Source: Nipponacmea schrenckii (Eukaryota > Mollusca > Gastropoda > Lottiidae). From it: a DNA stretch of 64,000 bases. The DNA lies in contig JAUJPP010000012.1 of the NCBI GenBank assembly GCA_030562195.1, forward strand, positions 15,438,001 to 15,502,000, read 5' to 3'. The position numbers were made by a program, and so were the translations under genes. The notes under the pieces were generated by a model. It saw nothing but the letters and a program-made list of their open reading frames with translations. It had not been told where the DNA came from and searched no databases. Shown here piece by piece: positions 62,346-64,000 of this stretch; the stretch's first letter is position 1; each line of letters starts with the position of its first letter.

Positions 62346-64000
62346 CATTGTAAGCAGTTGCTATGACCAAAAAAATAATAATCTAATATAATAATGTGCC
62401 GTATCAGTATATGGGTCAAAACAGTGGCTCTTTCAATAACCCATGACCTAAAATAAAGGTTACACGTGCCATAGGTCTATTATAACTAGGTTTTAATGGT
62501 AAAAATGTCGGAAATATTTTCTCATGTTTTGATAATAGCCTTTTTATGACCCAAGTGGCTACGATAAAATCTGACTTTATTTTTGTTATCATTCCTTGAA
62601 CAGAGGTGTACAAATCTGGTACCTTTAGTCTAAGTTTAGAGGACTTTTACTTCTAATGATATTCAACTCTCGGTAAATCGTTTCTTGATACTGTACACAA
62701 TCTAATTAAAACGAGATTACAATTTTGTTTCGTTTTTAATCATTTCTTGTCTTACAAAACAAATAAAATCAAACAAGCATGCATTTTGATTTTTTATTTC
62801 GCATTTTAAATAGATATATATTACACTATCCTTTAATACAGTTCTCTTGTATAGAACGAATTATGTTCAAGACTTCTATAAATCCTATCCAGAGAACACA
62901 GGCAACCAGTAAAATTATACTGGAGTATAGCAAACAAATGTGAATAGCCAACAAAGGACGTCACATATATGAAATATGTTCCTCAAATGAATTAAACATG
63001 TGCATTTTTATCAATGAAAACAAGAGACGTGTATATTCTATATTAACTGTAAAAATGATATTATAACACATGCTTTCTATCACAAATCTTAATACATTTC
63101 ACTTAACTCGTATGTTTTTACACAAACTAACCAACGGAAATAATCTTTCCATATTACTACATCATTAACTTTGAATCATGTATGAACCTCCGAATTAGCA
63201 TAAGGTTGATTCAGAAATGAATAGCGTTTTAATCTTGAAATTTCACTCTGCTGGGATCAATTGTTTTATTCATGACATTCTATGCTTTACGGGCGATTGA
63301 AACATAATTTGCACTTAAATTGCTTTTTTAAAAATACGTTGTATTAACAACGCGTATAGAGCTTTGTTATAGTAAAGTATTACACTTGATAGACATGGAA
63401 TATATATGCTATGTTTACCTGATGAGTTACATCATGTTTACAGATTACAAGATAATAAGATCGGCATAAGAAAAGAAATACGTTCTGCAACACCATAGAG
63501 TTCTTTCACTGAATAAGTCAACCTAGCGCAATATCAACGTGACCAATATTTCACTAGTTAAAATGCATGCCGGTCGATTTCGAGGAATAATCAGATTTCT
63601 AACTAAACGATGATGTAAGCACTGAAATATGATTAACAGGCATATTCGTCCAAATGTCTAACGTTCATCCCAGCAATCCAACTGAGTCATTGTACTGGTT
63701 TGATATTCATCATATTTTGAATAATTTGAAATGGCCTTGTTTAAGATACCAGATACGAAAACTCTGTTTCTAATCACACGCTATGGAATTATTTACTTTT
63801 AATGGTCAAAACAGTTTTTAATTTGACTAGAGTATATAATTATGAACCATCTGTTTCAAAAGATTGTGACGAATGATGTTTGTTTGGAATTTCAAGATAT
63901 TGCCCTCTCTAATATAACGCTACATCGCCAGAAGAGGGGGGATTTTATCGTAGCCAGCCTTACTACTTAGTGCAAGTCTTCGATGTGAGACATTTAGCAC
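62346..64000. other. AT-rich right edge, nothing recognised
   Basis: No gene, array or element could be supported on either strand. Short open frames (such as 62613-62416) show no family features. Confidence 0.45.

Noticed and set aside
52547..64000. Candidate signal-peptide exons for the - strand EGFL7-like gene
   Set aside because: Several donor-like sites (near 58831, 59660 and 62268) were read back. None had an ATG followed by a hydrophobic leader in the right phase, and the one at 62268 is PLE sequence.

Overview
This window is eukaryotic genomic DNA: AT-rich, with spliced genes, GT-AG introns, SINEs, TTAA-type MITEs, Penelope-like and tyrosine-recombinase retroelements. The mobile repeats carry ACGG-type microsatellites and conserved hairpin ends. 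They resemble the 'pearl'/Helentron-derived (HINE) elements known from molluscs, so a marine mollusc is the best guess. No species call is possible from the sequence alone.

Host genes. (1) The left edge holds the last exon of a 1-acyl-glycerol-3-phosphate acyltransferase (AGPAT1/2-like) on the + strand (547-707). (2) A + strand EGFL7/8-like gene can be assembled from eight exons between 13825 and 45456: signal peptide, split EMI domain, EGF, Ca-binding EGF, coiled coil. The eight exons add up to exactly 342 codons with consistent phases. Its first intron is about 24.7 kb. (3) A second EGFL7-like gene lies on the - strand (52546 down to 49430), tail-to-tail with the first. Its six visible exons have the same intron phases and nearly the same lengths. 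Its signal-peptide exon and last exon were not found. (4) Inside intron 1 of the + gene lies a direct tandem duplication of about 6 kb (22750-28804 and 28811-38394). Each copy carries a two-exon gene for a 148-residue secreted, cysteine-rich protein with two PAN/apple-like modules. The copies differ at one residue.

Mobile elements. 4478-13398 is a three-level nest: a HINE-like element (4478-5040 and 13264-13398) is split by a Penelope-like element (PLE). The PLE is itself split by a Ngaro/DIRS-type tyrosine-recombinase retrotransposon on the - strand (about 7240-12490). A second PLE fragment lies at 18838-19925. A third, nearly complete PLE on the - strand (30289-34057) interrupts duplication copy B. 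Copy A is the empty site, which gives exact insertion ends and a 13-bp target deletion. A fourth, rearranged PLE fragment (about 61260-62345) carries an inverted piece and a nested foldback transposon. Two of the PLEs and the Ngaro element all carry an SGNH-hydrolase-like ORF.

Repeats. There is a 40-bp satellite (2755-4425) with a 400-bp higher-order repeat, a 27-bp minisatellite (15247-15950), minisatellites of about 53 bp in both duplication copies with a foldback hairpin element inside, several smaller arrays, two TTAA-flanked MITE families and a tRNA-headed SINE family. One SINE copy has a 15-bp target duplication. The rest (mainly 45457-48024 and 52547-61259) shows no recognisable gene.
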